Numbered from the stretch's first letter, positions 52,168 through 61,715 are shown. The stretch: DNA of 64,000 bases from an uncultured Paracoccaceae bacterium (GCA_951812305.1 CATOSB010000008.1:434001-498000); one strand, 5' to 3'. Program-made: numbers and translations. The notes: generated from the letters alone by a model not told the origin.

Positions 52168-52593
52168 ATGAAGGACGTCGCTGCCAAGCGGCGCAGGTTC
52201 GGTTATCGGCGGATCGGCGTGATGCTGGAGCGCAAGGGGATGATCCTGCCCCGCGTCGATGCAGAGGCAATGTGCCTGCACCTTCAAGAAATCGCCAAAA
52301 CGGTTGCGACAGGCGCACATGCGCTCCTGATCATGGATGGTGCGGGATGGCATCAGGCCAAAGCACTCGAAGTGCCTGAAAGCATCACACTCCTGAAGCT
52401 TCCAGCCTACGCGCCAGAACTCAACCCGATGGAAAATGTCTGGGCCTACCTGCGGGCAAACAAACTCGCCATTACGGTCTTCGATAGCCACGAGGATATT
52501 CTCGACAAGTGCCAAGACGCATGGAACTTCTTCGAAAACGATCCCGAGCGCATATCATCAATAACAAGCCGCGACTGGGCAACGGTCAAGTGA
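52168..52593 (+). pseudogene. Chimeric ORF: IS3 OrfB fragment fused to an IS630 transposase C-terminal fragment
   Basis: MKDVAAKRRRFGYRRIGVMLERKGMI (IS3 OrfB) then LPRVDAEAMCLHLQEIAKTVATGAHALLIMDGAGWHQAKALEVP...LPAYAPELNPMENVWAYLR (IS630). Confidence 0.82.
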
Positions 52594-52608
52594 TCAAGCC
52601 GCTGGTAT

Positions 52609-52927
52609 CAGAGGGCTGATCGGAGGCAAGGCTCGGGAACAGACGTTCCTCGACAATTGGCCCGATGTGTTGCGATGCACCGCAACGATGCTCTCCGGCA
52701 AGGTGGCGCCGAGCCAGATGCTGAAGCAATTGTCGGCCCGTCCGCGCCAGCATGATCTTGCCATTGCTCTTCGGGAAATCGGACGGATCGAACGGACGCT
52801 GTTCATGATCGAGTGGGCGTTGAGTATCGACATGCAGCGTCGGGCCAATATCGGGCTCAACAAGGGTGAATCGCACCACGCTCTGAAAAACGCATTACGG
52901 ATCGGTCGTCAGGGCGAGATGAGGTAG
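52609..52927 (+). pseudogene. Tn3-family transposase C-terminal fragment
   Basis: FLDNWPDVLRCTATMLSGKVAPSQMLKQLSARPRQHDLAIALREIGRIERTLFMIEWALSIDMQRRANIGLNKGESHHALKNAL. Confidence 0.85.
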
Positions 52928-52929
52928 GG

Positions 52930-53145
52930 CTATTCGGCGGGTGCGTCCGCCAGGTCGAGGCGTCGCTCGATGCGATCTAAGCGGCGTTCCATCCGGTCCA
53001 GTCGGAGAGCATGGGCCGCGATGGTTTGCGACATTCCCGCTATCTCCGTTCGCATAATGCGCACTTCGTCTTCGATGTTAGTCAACCGCCCTTGAATGGC
53101 TTTCAGGTGCTCAAGCAGTAGTTCGTTTGTGACGGTATTAGGCAT
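52930..53145 (-). CDS. 71-aa coiled-coil protein, unknown function
   Basis: MPNTVTNELLLEHLKAIQGRLTNIEDEVRIMRTEIAGMSQTIAAHALRLDRMERRLDRIERRLDLADAPAE; overlaps upstream ORF. Confidence 0.65.
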   Translation of the reverse strand: MPNTVTNELLLEHLKAIQGRLTNIEDEVRIMRTEIAGMSQTIAAHALRLDRMERRLDRIERRLDLADAPAE

Positions 53146-53293
53146 CGGTTGAAATCTCCTCGTAAGCCGCTTGGGCCATGTCGGCCTCGCGGCGGGGGTA
53201 TGTCCTGCCGCCTGCCTCGAAGGTGCGGCCCAAGTGATCGGCCCAGTTGTCGCGCTCTGCGTTCGTCAGCCCGTGCCACCACGTGACCGCCAT
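53138..53293 (-). CDS. 51-aa hypothetical protein
   Basis: MAVTWWHGLTNAERDNWADHLGRTFEAGGRTYPRREADMAQAAYEEISTDA*; starts 2 nt after the YefM stop; below ORF-track cutoff. Confidence 0.55.
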   Translation of the reverse strand: MAVTWWHGLTNAERDNWADHLGRTFEAGGRTYPRREADMAQAAYEEISTDA

Positions 53294-53295
53294 TT

Positions 53296-53493
53296 TTACC
53301 GCAAGCGGGATGCGTTTTTTGGTGTGGACAAGAGGTGCAACGTCTCGTTGACGGCGTTCCAGGTTTCCAGGGACACAACCACGACGGACTCGCCTTTCTT
53401 GCGCGTCACGACAACTTCCTGCTTGTCATGGGTCGCCCTGTCCATGACGCCCTTCAGCTGAGCGCGTGCGTTTGAGTAGGTCATAACATCCAT
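53296..53493 (-). CDS. YefM/Phd-family antitoxin
   Basis: MDVMTYSNARAQLKGVMDRATHDKQEVVVTRKKGESVVVVSLETWNAVNETLHLLSTPKNASRL. Confidence 0.9.
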   Translation of the reverse strand: MDVMTYSNARAQLKGVMDRATHDKQEVVVTRKKGESVVVVSLETWNAVNETLHLLSTPKNASRLR

Positions 53494-53517
53494 GTCAACT
53501 CCTGTGATGCAAGGTTT

Positions 53518-54786
53518 TCAAAAGCGCCGCTCCAATCCGAGAGCCACGGAATGGGTCCGCCAGGAAAACGCCTTGATGTCCGATTTCACCTGGCTGGCCG
53601 ACAGTGTGGCATAAGGTGTAAAGCCATTGCCCAGAACAAGGCGGCTGGTCTCGATTGTCAGGGACACGCCCGTACCGGTTTCATCCGCCGCCGCAGGACC
53701 GGACTTGTCTACCTTCTTGTGCTCAAAGTAGAGACTGGGCCGCAGGGTGATCCCTCTTCCCACACCAAAGGTTCCAGAGGCCGTCAACCGCGCCAGGCGG
53801 TGATTATCGGCGAGCGAGATTGCTGCCTCTCGGTCCACAAGCGACAGGGACAGGCCCAGCGAAGCTCTGGGGGTGAGCGACCATGTGCCACTGAGGCCCA
53901 GGGTTGCAACATGACCGTCCCGGCCGTCTGACCGCAGGTGGTCGATATCCTGCCAGCCGACCCGGATCGCATAGGCCGCGCCCTGACGTGAGCGTATTCT
54001 TGCTTCAGCCTGAAAGCCCAGACGATCTTCCGTTGCTGTCCCGGCCAGAAACTGTCGGGAAACGGAGGGCGAAAACGACAGGGTGGCACGTGGCCATACA
54101 AAGCGGATACCCGCTTCCCCCCTCACCGTCAGGTCATCAAACCGGGAGCCGGGACCTTCTTCGCCCGACAGGGAGAAACCGCCAAAACCCAGTGCCTGAA
54201 CATTCGAGCCGGACAGTCCCGGAAAACCCTGCTTTACAACCCCGCCCAGCCTGTATCGCAAGCCCAGGGCCGTTTCGCCGTCACGGCCGTTAAGTGTGAA
54301 CGGCAACCCGTTCACCATAATTGTATCGCTTTCGTAGCGGCGGGTATTCCCCAGTCGAACAAGGGCAAAATCCACATCCCAATCGACGCCCCGGCGCGCG
54401 TCAATAGCCCGCAAAAAGCCCAGCACATTGTCCCGAACCGGCTCAGGTAATCTTCCCGAAAGCACCGACAGGAATTCACTCCGTGCCTTGCCCCATTGTT
54501 CGGAAAGAAACCAGGCGCGGGCCAATTCAAGCCGCACCCGGTCAAGGTTGGGGTCCCGGGCCAGAATATCCGAAAAGACCTTCGCCGCCTCCCGTGGACG
54601 ATCAGCCGCCACAAGCGACAGCCCAAGCCGGAACCGATGCTCGGTATTCACCTCATGCTGTTCCGGCACCGGAGGCGTGGTTTGGGCTGTTGCGCCGGGC
54701 ACGAAACACCCGGCGCCAATCACCCACAGCGCTGCACAGAATATCCAACTGTGACGACGCCGGTCACGGAACAGCGAAAAGATCAC
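53518..54786 (-). CDS. Surface lipoprotein assembly modifier (Slam, DUF560): TPR N-domain + outer-membrane barrel
   Basis: HRFRLGLSLVAADRPREAAKVFSDILARDPNLDRVRLELARAWFLSEQWGKARSEFLSVL then beta-barrel ending ...TLSASQVKSDIKAFSWRTHSVALGLERRF. Confidence 0.87.
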   Translation of the reverse strand: MIFSLFRDRRRHSWIFCAALWVIGAGCFVPGATAQTTPPVPEQHEVNTEHRFRLGLSLVAADRPREAAKVFSDILARDPNLDRVRLELARAWFLSEQWGKARSEFLSVLSGRLPEPVRDNVLGFLRAIDARRGVDWDVDFALVRLGNTRRYESDTIMVNGLPFTLNGRDGETALGLRYRLGGVVKQGFPGLSGSNVQALGFGGFSLSGEEGPGSRFDDLTVRGEAGIRFVWPRATLSFSPSVSRQFLAGTATEDRLGFQAEARIRSRQGAAYAIRVGWQDIDHLRSDGRDGHVATLGLSGTWSLTPRASLGLSLSLVDREAAISLADNHRLARLTASGTFGVGRGITLRPSLYFEHKKVDKSGPAAADETGTGVSLTIETSRLVLGNGFTPYATLSASQVKSDIKAFSWRTHSVALGLERRF

Positions 54787-55685
54787 TCTGTAATCCTGGC
54801 GCCATAAGCACCGACGATACCGTCTTTATCGAACACACCGGCAGTTTCCTCATGGTTAGGCCCGGCAAAATCACCGCTGATCCCATCGGCCCCATAGCGA
54901 CCGTCTTCCTCAACCGGTACATCTTCAAAAAAGACCCTAGGCGTCTCGTAATCCTTCTCGCGGGTAAGATCCTTGATATCGCTGAAAGTGACATCCAAAT
55001 TTGTATTACTTAAATCGTAGACCAACAGCGCATCCCCTTGCAGGATGTTGCCACGATACGTTCCTTCTCGGGGTGTACCGACCATCAGGCCTTTCCAGGT
55101 TGCATCAGCACTCGGGCGGGTTCCCGTGCGCGTACCACCAGCCCAGCCTAATCTGCCATAAAAGCTGAACTCATCTGGCTCATCAATGATGGTGTACTTT
55201 GTCACCCCAAACGCGGCATACTCCATCCATGCGCCATACGTGCGCAAACTATACTCAAGATTAGTGGATAACCACGTTTCTTCAAGGATCGTGATGCCAT
55301 TTTTTGTGAGAATGGCGCGGAATTGATCCAAATCAACGGTCTCATCATCGTCAATAATGGGCTGGATAGTATCGGAATAAGTATGCGTGAATTTGAGGTT
55401 GGGATTTTCATTGATGAATGTACATTCGTTGGCCGTGCATACACTTGAAAATTCAAAATTAACCCTCTCACCGTTAAGCAAACCTTCGCCATAAAATATA
55501 GTGTGCCGGCCCCAATCCGCCGGAGTCTGCAGCCCCCGTGTAACCGTTTCTGCCGGCTTGCTTCCGCCGGTCAGTTCTTGTGCCTTTTCTGCGTTAATGC
55601 GATCACTGCTACTACCACAGGCTGACAATCCCAGTACCGCAACCATATAGGGGGCCGTTATTGTAAACTGAGCCAAACGGTTCAT
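54783..55685 (-). CDS. Lipoprotein with transferrin-binding-protein-like C-terminal barrel; predicted Slam client
   Basis: MNRLAQFTITAPYMVAVLGLSACGSSSDR lipobox; GTYRGNILQGDALLVYDLSNTNLDVTFSDI...GISGDFAGPNHEETAGVFDKDGIVGAYGA (TbpB-like); ATGA overlap with Slam gene. Confidence 0.8.
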   Translation of the reverse strand: MNRLAQFTITAPYMVAVLGLSACGSSSDRINAEKAQELTGGSKPAETVTRGLQTPADWGRHTIFYGEGLLNGERVNFEFSSVCTANECTFINENPNLKFTHTYSDTIQPIIDDDETVDLDQFRAILTKNGITILEETWLSTNLEYSLRTYGAWMEYAAFGVTKYTIIDEPDEFSFYGRLGWAGGTRTGTRPSADATWKGLMVGTPREGTYRGNILQGDALLVYDLSNTNLDVTFSDIKDLTREKDYETPRVFFEDVPVEEDGRYGADGISGDFAGPNHEETAGVFDKDGIVGAYGARITE

Positions 55686-55758
55686 CTAATATCTCCCTGG
55701 TTCCTAGCGTCACGGGCCGCGTCAGCGAGCTATGCCCGAAAGTTGGTGATGGCCCTCG

Positions 55759-56121
55759 TCAGGCGGCTATTTGAACTTGCTTTATACCGTCTTTGAACGC
55801 AACCCCCTGAATGACTTCGGGTAGACGGTTCGGTCCGGAGATCTTCCGCCACTTTTTCTTCGCTGACATCATCAGCCTGAAGACCATTGCGAGGGCAGTT
55901 TTGCGGTTCAGGCAGCCTTTGGTTTTCCTGGTACGGTTGCGCACCGTGGCAAAGACGCTTTCGATGGGGTTCGTGGTCCTGATGTGCTTCCAGTGTTCGG
56001 CTGGGAAGTCGTAGAAGGCGAGCAGTTCGTCACGGTCTTTGACCAGCTTGCCAACGGCCGTCTCGTATTTCACGCCGTAAGTTTCGACGAAGAGGTCGAA
56101 GGCGGCATTCGCCTCCTTCTT
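55759..56121 (-). pseudogene. IS256-family transposase C-terminal fragment
   Basis: DFPAEHWKHIRTTNPIESVFATVRNRTRKTKGCLNRKTALAMVFRLMMSAKKKWRKISG; cut by the Tn3 end at 56122. Confidence 0.88.
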
Positions 56122-56170
56122 GGGCTGTACGCATGAATGGAACGGTGGGGGGTCATAAGGCTTTGCAAAA

Positions 56171-59100
56171 TTACCATTCGGAATTAGCTTGTCGGAGAGG
56201 ACGCAGTTCCCCGGCGGCGATGTTTTCCGGCAGGGTGAATGCGTGTCTGCCGAGGAAATTGATATGTTTGTGTGTGAGCGGCGATATTCGAGCAACGTCG
56301 GCGGGGTCACTTGCCTGATCTTCTGCTTCGAGTTGGTCGAGCACAGTCTGCATGTAGGTTGCATTCCAATAAGCGATGGCGTTGAGGGTGAATCCGAGCG
56401 CTCCGAGTTGTTCCTCTTGGCCTTGCCGATAAGGTTTGCGGATTTCGCCACGTTCACCGTGACAAACGCGACGTGCGAGACCATGGCGAAGTTCCTGTCG
56501 GTTGAGTTGGATCAAGATGCGCCGCCGCTTTTTCTCATCGTTAATGAAGCTGAGGACGTGCAGGGATTTTATGATCTTACCCAGTTCTCCAAGAGCCTTG
56601 GCGAGTGCGGTAGCGCGCTCACGCACCTGCAGCGTGCGCATGACTGCACCGGCATGGATGTATCCAAGCTTCAGCGATCCGGCCAAGCGCAGCAAATCCT
56701 CCCAGTTCTCAATGATCACCCGGATATTGACCCTGTTACGGGCAAGCGGATCAAGTGGGCCATAGTCGGCTTTCGGATTGATGCGCCAAAGTCGGGTTTG
56801 ACCAATATCGGCGAGGCGCGGGCTGAACTGATAGCCGAGCAACCAAAAGAGTCCGAAGACGATATCGGAATAGGCTGCAGTGTCGGTCATGATTTCCACG
56901 GGATCAAGGTCGGTTTCCTGTTCGAGCAGAAGCGCGAGGATGAACATGCTGTCGCGCAAGGTTCCGGGCACAACGAGGGCATTGAGACCGGTGAACTGAT
57001 CGGAGACCAAGTTGTAGAGCGTGATGCCTCGCCCGGTCTGAAAATACTTCGGGTTTGGCCCGGCATGGATGACGGTTGGCGGAGCGGAGAACCTCACACC
57101 ATCGGCGGAGGCGACATCACCGGCTCCCCAATGATGAACGATTGGCAATTCATTATGAGCGGCGACAAGACGCGCGGTGGCCGCGGTGATTGTTTCAGCT
57201 CGAATGAAGTTCTGGCTGACCCAGGAAAGCCGGTCGCGCTTGAGTGGCTCAAGGGTTGGCTGTGCGATCGGTTCGAAACCAATATTGCAGGCTTCAGCAA
57301 GCAGCACGGCGCACAGGCTGGTCTGGAACCCACCGACCCGCGCCTGTCGTTCCGTGACATGGGTAAAATCCTCTGCAAATCCGGTGCGGGTGGCAACCTC
57401 CAGGAGCACGTCCGAGAGATCGACTTTGGGAAGTCTTTTCCGCATGGAGGATTTCAGTGCCCTCAGGCTGTCTGGCTCTTCGATACGATCAAGTGGCGAA
57501 ACGGCGAGGCGGGCTTTCCCACCTGTAATTTCAATCCTTGCCGCTGGATTGGTGTCGAAATTCTTTGCAGTTCGGCGGTAAGCCTGATCGAGTTGACCAG
57601 CGAGCGTAGCCAGTTCGGCTTGTCCGTCAGGAGAGCGTTCAAGGGCGCGGCATACGGTTGGCTTCGCTGCACGCCAGGCTTCGCCACTCAACAAGCCCCT
57701 CCGGGGGTCATCGAACCGCACACCACCACGCACGAAAATATCGCGGGTTTTGAGAGCGTTTTGCCAAGCCTCGCACGCCGCAAAAACGAAAGCCTTGTTG
57801 TCTTTGACATTCCCCTCGCTATCAAGAGCGTATTTGCACCACCCCCCACGCAGGATGTCAGTCGGCGCATCACGCATATTGGCCTTTCCCCAATTCTCAA
57901 GGCCACGAAGATAGTCGAGCACCTCTTTGACAGGTTGACCCTTGGGCGAAGCGTCAAACGTGATGCGCATAAGGAGGTTACGAAAAAGAGCCTGCGTTGT
58001 GCGCCATTTTGCAAGCAATTCCTCCAGCGGTTTATCTTCGGGTGGTTGGGCCAGAGCGTCGATGCGGTCGGCGGCCTCAGTGAGGGCTCCGAAATTCAAG
58101 TCGGCATAGAGGGCATTGCGCCAGGCTGGGAAAGTAAGGTCTGTGTTGTCATCATCGGTCATAACGCGCCGTGCAAGATCGCGCAGCGTGAGGGCAGCAG
58201 CGTCCAGATCTCCCAGGTTGCGCATCCTTTTTCGCTTACTTGTAGCCTTGGCGTTTCGGAAAATATCCGCCATCAAAGCGTCAAACAGCTCCACCGCGTC
58301 GTCAATGGCAACTGCTTCCAGCGTGTGAAACAAGGCAGCAACAATTGCGGTGCGACGCGGCTCCCTAGCGGCAGCAATAGCAGATGGCCGCATCGTTCTG
58401 GCCACCTTTGCCAGGCGCTGGACGAGCGCATTCGGAACTGTTGCTGGCGGTGGCAGCGCCAACTCGTAAGCGCGAATGGCATCAATGCGATCAAAGTGGC
58501 GTATCAACTCTATCATAGCCCGTTTTGTCGGTGCCGCGCGCAAGGCATCAAGCGTGCGAAACGATCCACCTTCCCCGTCGAGCAGGACGCTAATCTTTCT
58601 ACGCTGTTCGTCCGACAACACATCAGACAAGTTTTGCCACAGCCGCCGATGCGCACGATCACGAATGCGGGCAACGAGGCGTTCCAGGGTGCTGATCCCA
58701 GGCAGCAGAATCTTGTTTGCCAACATCCACGCTGTGGCCCGATCAATCAGCAGGCTCGGTCGATCATCACCAGACCAGCACAGCGCATTAAGCCAACGCG
58801 TCAGGCGAAACCGGGCGCAAGCATCATCGGCCAGCTCTCGAAACCCATAGGTCTTTCGAATGATCGCAGCATGGTGCTTTTTTGGCCGGCCAGTTCTGTA
58901 TGCAGCCAGAGAAGGTGCCGTGGTCAGGTCGAGCTGCGCAGCAAGTGCGTCGACCACGATGTCGGGAACCTCGTCGAACCTACTCGGAAGGACGCCAAGA
59001 AAACGAACGGTTCCAAGCTGAAGGGCGAAGCCCAGACGATTGTGGGCGCCGCGCAAGCGAGCGATGATTTCGCGGTCGGCCGCATCAAGGTGAAAATGCC

Positions 59101-59182
59101 GCGCAATCTGGTCTCGGCTGGGCGATCCATCGTAGCGCCCGTATCGCTCCCGTTGCGCATCACTGAGAAACCGGGTGGGCAT
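56171..59182 (-). CDS. tnpA: Tn3-family transposase TnpA
   Basis: 1003 aa, MPTRFLSDAQRERYGRYDGSPSRDQIARHFHLDAADREIIARLRGAHNRLGFALQLGTVRFLG; C-term DDE region. Confidence 0.95.
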   Translation of the reverse strand: MPTRFLSDAQRERYGRYDGSPSRDQIARHFHLDAADREIIARLRGAHNRLGFALQLGTVRFLGVLPSRFDEVPDIVVDALAAQLDLTTAPSLAAYRTGRPKKHHAAIIRKTYGFRELADDACARFRLTRWLNALCWSGDDRPSLLIDRATAWMLANKILLPGISTLERLVARIRDRAHRRLWQNLSDVLSDEQRRKISVLLDGEGGSFRTLDALRAAPTKRAMIELIRHFDRIDAIRAYELALPPPATVPNALVQRLAKVARTMRPSAIAAAREPRRTAIVAALFHTLEAVAIDDAVELFDALMADIFRNAKATSKRKRMRNLGDLDAAALTLRDLARRVMTDDDNTDLTFPAWRNALYADLNFGALTEAADRIDALAQPPEDKPLEELLAKWRTTQALFRNLLMRITFDASPKGQPVKEVLDYLRGLENWGKANMRDAPTDILRGGWCKYALDSEGNVKDNKAFVFAACEAWQNALKTRDIFVRGGVRFDDPRRGLLSGEAWRAAKPTVCRALERSPDGQAELATLAGQLDQAYRRTAKNFDTNPAARIEITGGKARLAVSPLDRIEEPDSLRALKSSMRKRLPKVDLSDVLLEVATRTGFAEDFTHVTERQARVGGFQTSLCAVLLAEACNIGFEPIAQPTLEPLKRDRLSWVSQNFIRAETITAATARLVAAHNELPIVHHWGAGDVASADGVRFSAPPTVIHAGPNPKYFQTGRGITLYNLVSDQFTGLNALVVPGTLRDSMFILALLLEQETDLDPVEIMTDTAAYSDIVFGLFWLLGYQFSPRLADIGQTRLWRINPKADYGPLDPLARNRVNIRVIIENWEDLLRLAGSLKLGYIHAGAVMRTLQVRERATALAKALGELGKIIKSLHVLSFINDEKKRRRILIQLNRQELRHGLARRVCHGERGEIRKPYRQGQEEQLGALGFTLNAIAYWNATYMQTVLDQLEAEDQASDPADVARISPLTHKHINFLGRHAFTLPENIAAGELRPLRQANSEW

Positions 59183-59313
59183 GCTGTGCGAAACTCACAA
59201 CATTTGCGACGCAGATCGGTCGCTCTGATTCCAAAGGAAAAATCCCTCGCAAAACATATGCGCGAAACAAATCACTTTTGCAATAAGAATCGCACATCAA
59301 GGGAGATGGCCAA

Positions 59314-59874
59314 ATGAAAATTGGCTACGCGAGGGTTTCAACAAAGGATCAGACGCTCGAAATCCAGAGAGACAGGCTCACCAAAGCTGGCTGTGAGTTC
59401 TTCTTCGAAGAGAAGGTCTCTGGTGCGGCCAAAAAACGCCCTGAACTCGAAAAGCTTCTGAGCCAACTGCGCAAAGAGGATGTGGTGGTCGTTACCAAGC
59501 TGGACCGGTTGGCGCGGTCGACAGCCGAACTCCTTCGCATTGCAGAGGCGTTGAACGATAAAAACGCAGGATTACAATCCCTTGACGAGCCTTGGGCAGA
59601 TACCACCAGCCCTACAGGTAAGATGATCATGACCGTCTTTGGGGGTATTGCCGAGTTCGAACGATCGCTGATCCTAACCAGAACACAGGAAGGTCGCGAA
59701 GCCGCTCAGGCCCGGGGCGTCGCCTTCGGTCGCCCCTCAAAGTTACGACAGGATCAAAAGGAAGTCGCCCGAGATCTAGTCAAGAGCGGCCAATCAATCG
59801 CCTCCGTCGCCAGAACCTTCAACGTCCACCCCGCGACCATCTATCGGTGCCTGGACGAAAAACCGGCCTTATGA
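59314..59874 (+). CDS. tnpR: Serine resolvase TnpR
   Basis: MKIGYARVSTKDQTLEIQRDRLTKAGCEFFFEEKVSG...KLDRLARST...IAEFERSLI; C-terminal HTH. Confidence 0.95.
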   Translation: MKIGYARVSTKDQTLEIQRDRLTKAGCEFFFEEKVSGAAKKRPELEKLLSQLRKEDVVVVTKLDRLARSTAELLRIAEALNDKNAGLQSLDEPWADTTSPTGKMIMTVFGGIAEFERSLILTRTQEGREAAQARGVAFGRPSKLRQDQKEVARDLVKSGQSIASVARTFNVHPATIYRCLDEKPAL

Positions 59875-59905
59875 CCCCCCACCGTTCCATTCATGCGTAC
59901 AGCCC

Positions 59906-60525
59906 ATCACTGGGTGTTTATGAGCGAACACGCCGTCGTACATGAGGTTCACCTCAGCCGGGCCGCCCAGGTCGTGCGCGATGTCATGGGCGGGCATCGC
60001 CCGAAGATATGGCTTTCCGATGGGTATTCGGCACAGCAAAACCATGGGCAGCAGCATCAGACCTGCCTGGCCCACCTGGCGCGTGACATCGCTTATGGGG
60101 TTGACGCCAGTCAGGACCGGCTTCCGTTTCAGCTGAAGCTCTGGATGGACCGGGTGTTCGCGCTGGCACATGACGTTACGAGCTATGCCGCCAGCACGAT
60201 CAAGCGCAAGAAACGCGAGTTGGAGCGCAATCTGGCAGAGCTTCTCAGCGCCCCGTCAAACTGCCTATTTGCCGAGGACTTGCGGGGCAAATTGGCACGA
60301 GCCAGCCCAAAGATGCTCACGTTCCTGGACTTTCCCGGCGAGGTCGAGGTCACCAACAACGGTTGCGAGCGCGCTTTGCGCCCTTCGGTGACACAGCGCA
60401 AAGTCACCAACGGCTTCCGGTCAATGTGGGCCGCGAGAGGTGACTGCATGGTCAGAACCGTCGCCGATACAGCCAAAATACGCGGTCAAACCCCCTGGGA
60501 AACCATCAACCTCACCCTCGCTTGA
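59906..60525 (+). pseudogene. IS66-family transposase C-terminal fragment
   Basis: PKIWLSDGYSAQQNHGQQHQTCLAHLARDIAYG...VEVTNNGCERALRPSVTQRKVTNGFRSMWAARG; 5' part lost at the Tn3 end. Confidence 0.8.
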
Positions 60526-60550
60526 AATCTGCGGTAAACAGGGGGTGATA

Positions 60551-61715
60551 CCAAGGGTTATTCAATCTGACCGACTTTCGCCCAGTTGCGGCTTGCGATG
60601 GATGTGATGGTTTGCGGTCTTGCGATGAGGTTGTTCCAGGCCTCGCACCCCGCGTCGAGAATCGCGTCATATGTGTCGAACGTCCGGTTTGCGAGCCATG
60701 TCTGGCGGAGATATTGCCAAATGTTTTCGGTTGGATTCAGCTCTGGTGATTTGGGCGGCAGAAACATGAGCGACAGGTTTTGCGGGATTTCCAGAGCGGA
60801 TGTCGTGTGCCAGCCGGCTTGGTCCATGAGGATGACGGCGTGGGCGCCATCGGAGACAATTTTGCTGATTTCTTCCAGGTGGCGCTGCATCGCATAGGTG
60901 TCGGCTGCTGGCATCATGATCGCCGCGCCGGTGCCGCGTTCGGGGCAGATGGCGCCAAAAAGATACGCATTTTGGTAACGCTGATCGGCGGGCTGGCGGG
61001 GCCGTGTGCCCTTGCGTGCCCACTGGCGGACGCGGGTGTTCTTCTGACCGAGACGCATCTCGTCCTGGAACCAGATTTCGACGGGTTTGTCCGGCGGCAC
61101 CCCCTGAAGCGTCTCCTTCAGATTGTCGCCGAAGTTTTTTTGAAATCCTCAATGACCTGCACGTCCTGCCCCGGGTGCTGAGGGCGTGCGCTGATGTGGG
61201 AAAAGCCCAGATTGTGCAGAATCTGCCCCACATGGCGCTCGTGATAGTCGACGCCAAAACGCGCCTTGATCACATTCTTCAAATCGACCCGCCGCCAGCG
61301 GACGACACCGTCCTTTTCAGGATCAGGACCGGTCTCGACAAGAGCCGCCAGTTCATCCAGTTGCGCATTGTCAAGGCGGGATCGCGAGCCTCCTCGCTGC
61401 CGATCCAGCAGCCCCGCTGGACCATCAGCGTTGAAACGGAGCACCCAGTCCCTGAGCGTTTGCCGGTCCATCCCGCCAATGCGGGCCGCAGCCCCACGCG
61501 ACATGCCATCGGCGATAGCGGCAAGCGACAAAAGCCGTCGGCTCTGCCGGGCATCAGAACTCTCTGCGGCAAGCTTGCGCAGATCATTGGCGGTAAAATC
61601 GGCTCGCATCGGTATCCTGGCTGGCATCGGTGGTCTCCTTTGCCAATCTTGAATCACCTCAGCACCTCAGGCGGTACCCAAAATCCATAGCTGAGTCATT
61701 TTGAAGCACCCTTGG
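60551..61715 (-). mobile_element. IS630-family element, 1165 bp
   Basis: CCAAGGGTTATTCAATCTGAC / GTCATTTTGAAGCACCCTTGG termini, flanked by TA on both sides (60549-60550 / 61716-61717). Confidence 0.85.
60558..61657 (-). CDS. IS630-family transposase in two frames, candidate programmed -1 frameshift at an A7 run
   Basis: N-part 61118-61657 (HTH), C-part ...60558 (EIWFQDEMRLGQ...VILMDQAGWHTT...PPKSPELNPTENIWQYLR); sequence GATTTCAAAAAAACTTC, -1 reading gives DFKKNFGDNLKETLQGVPPDKPVEIW. Confidence 0.82.

Larger units (their letters stand above)
56122..59905 (-). mobile_element. Tn3-family transposon (tnpA, tnpR) with 39-bp perfect TIRs
   Basis: GGGCTGTACGCATGAATGGAACGGTGGGGGGTCATAAGG at 56122-56160 and its exact complement at 59867-59905; no 5-bp TSD (TTCTT vs ATCAC). 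Confidence 0.9.

Noticed and set aside
55759-56484. 241-aa ORF spanning the Tn3 left end
   Set aside because: Only the C-terminal part (to 56121) is IS256 transposase. The rest is read-through across the Tn3 TIR and tnpA in another frame.
56189-59317. 1042-aa plus-strand ORF
   Set aside because: It lies antisense to tnpA (56171-59182) almost end to end. The minus-strand protein is a convincing Tn3 transposase, and long antisense ORFs are expected in GC-rich coding DNA.
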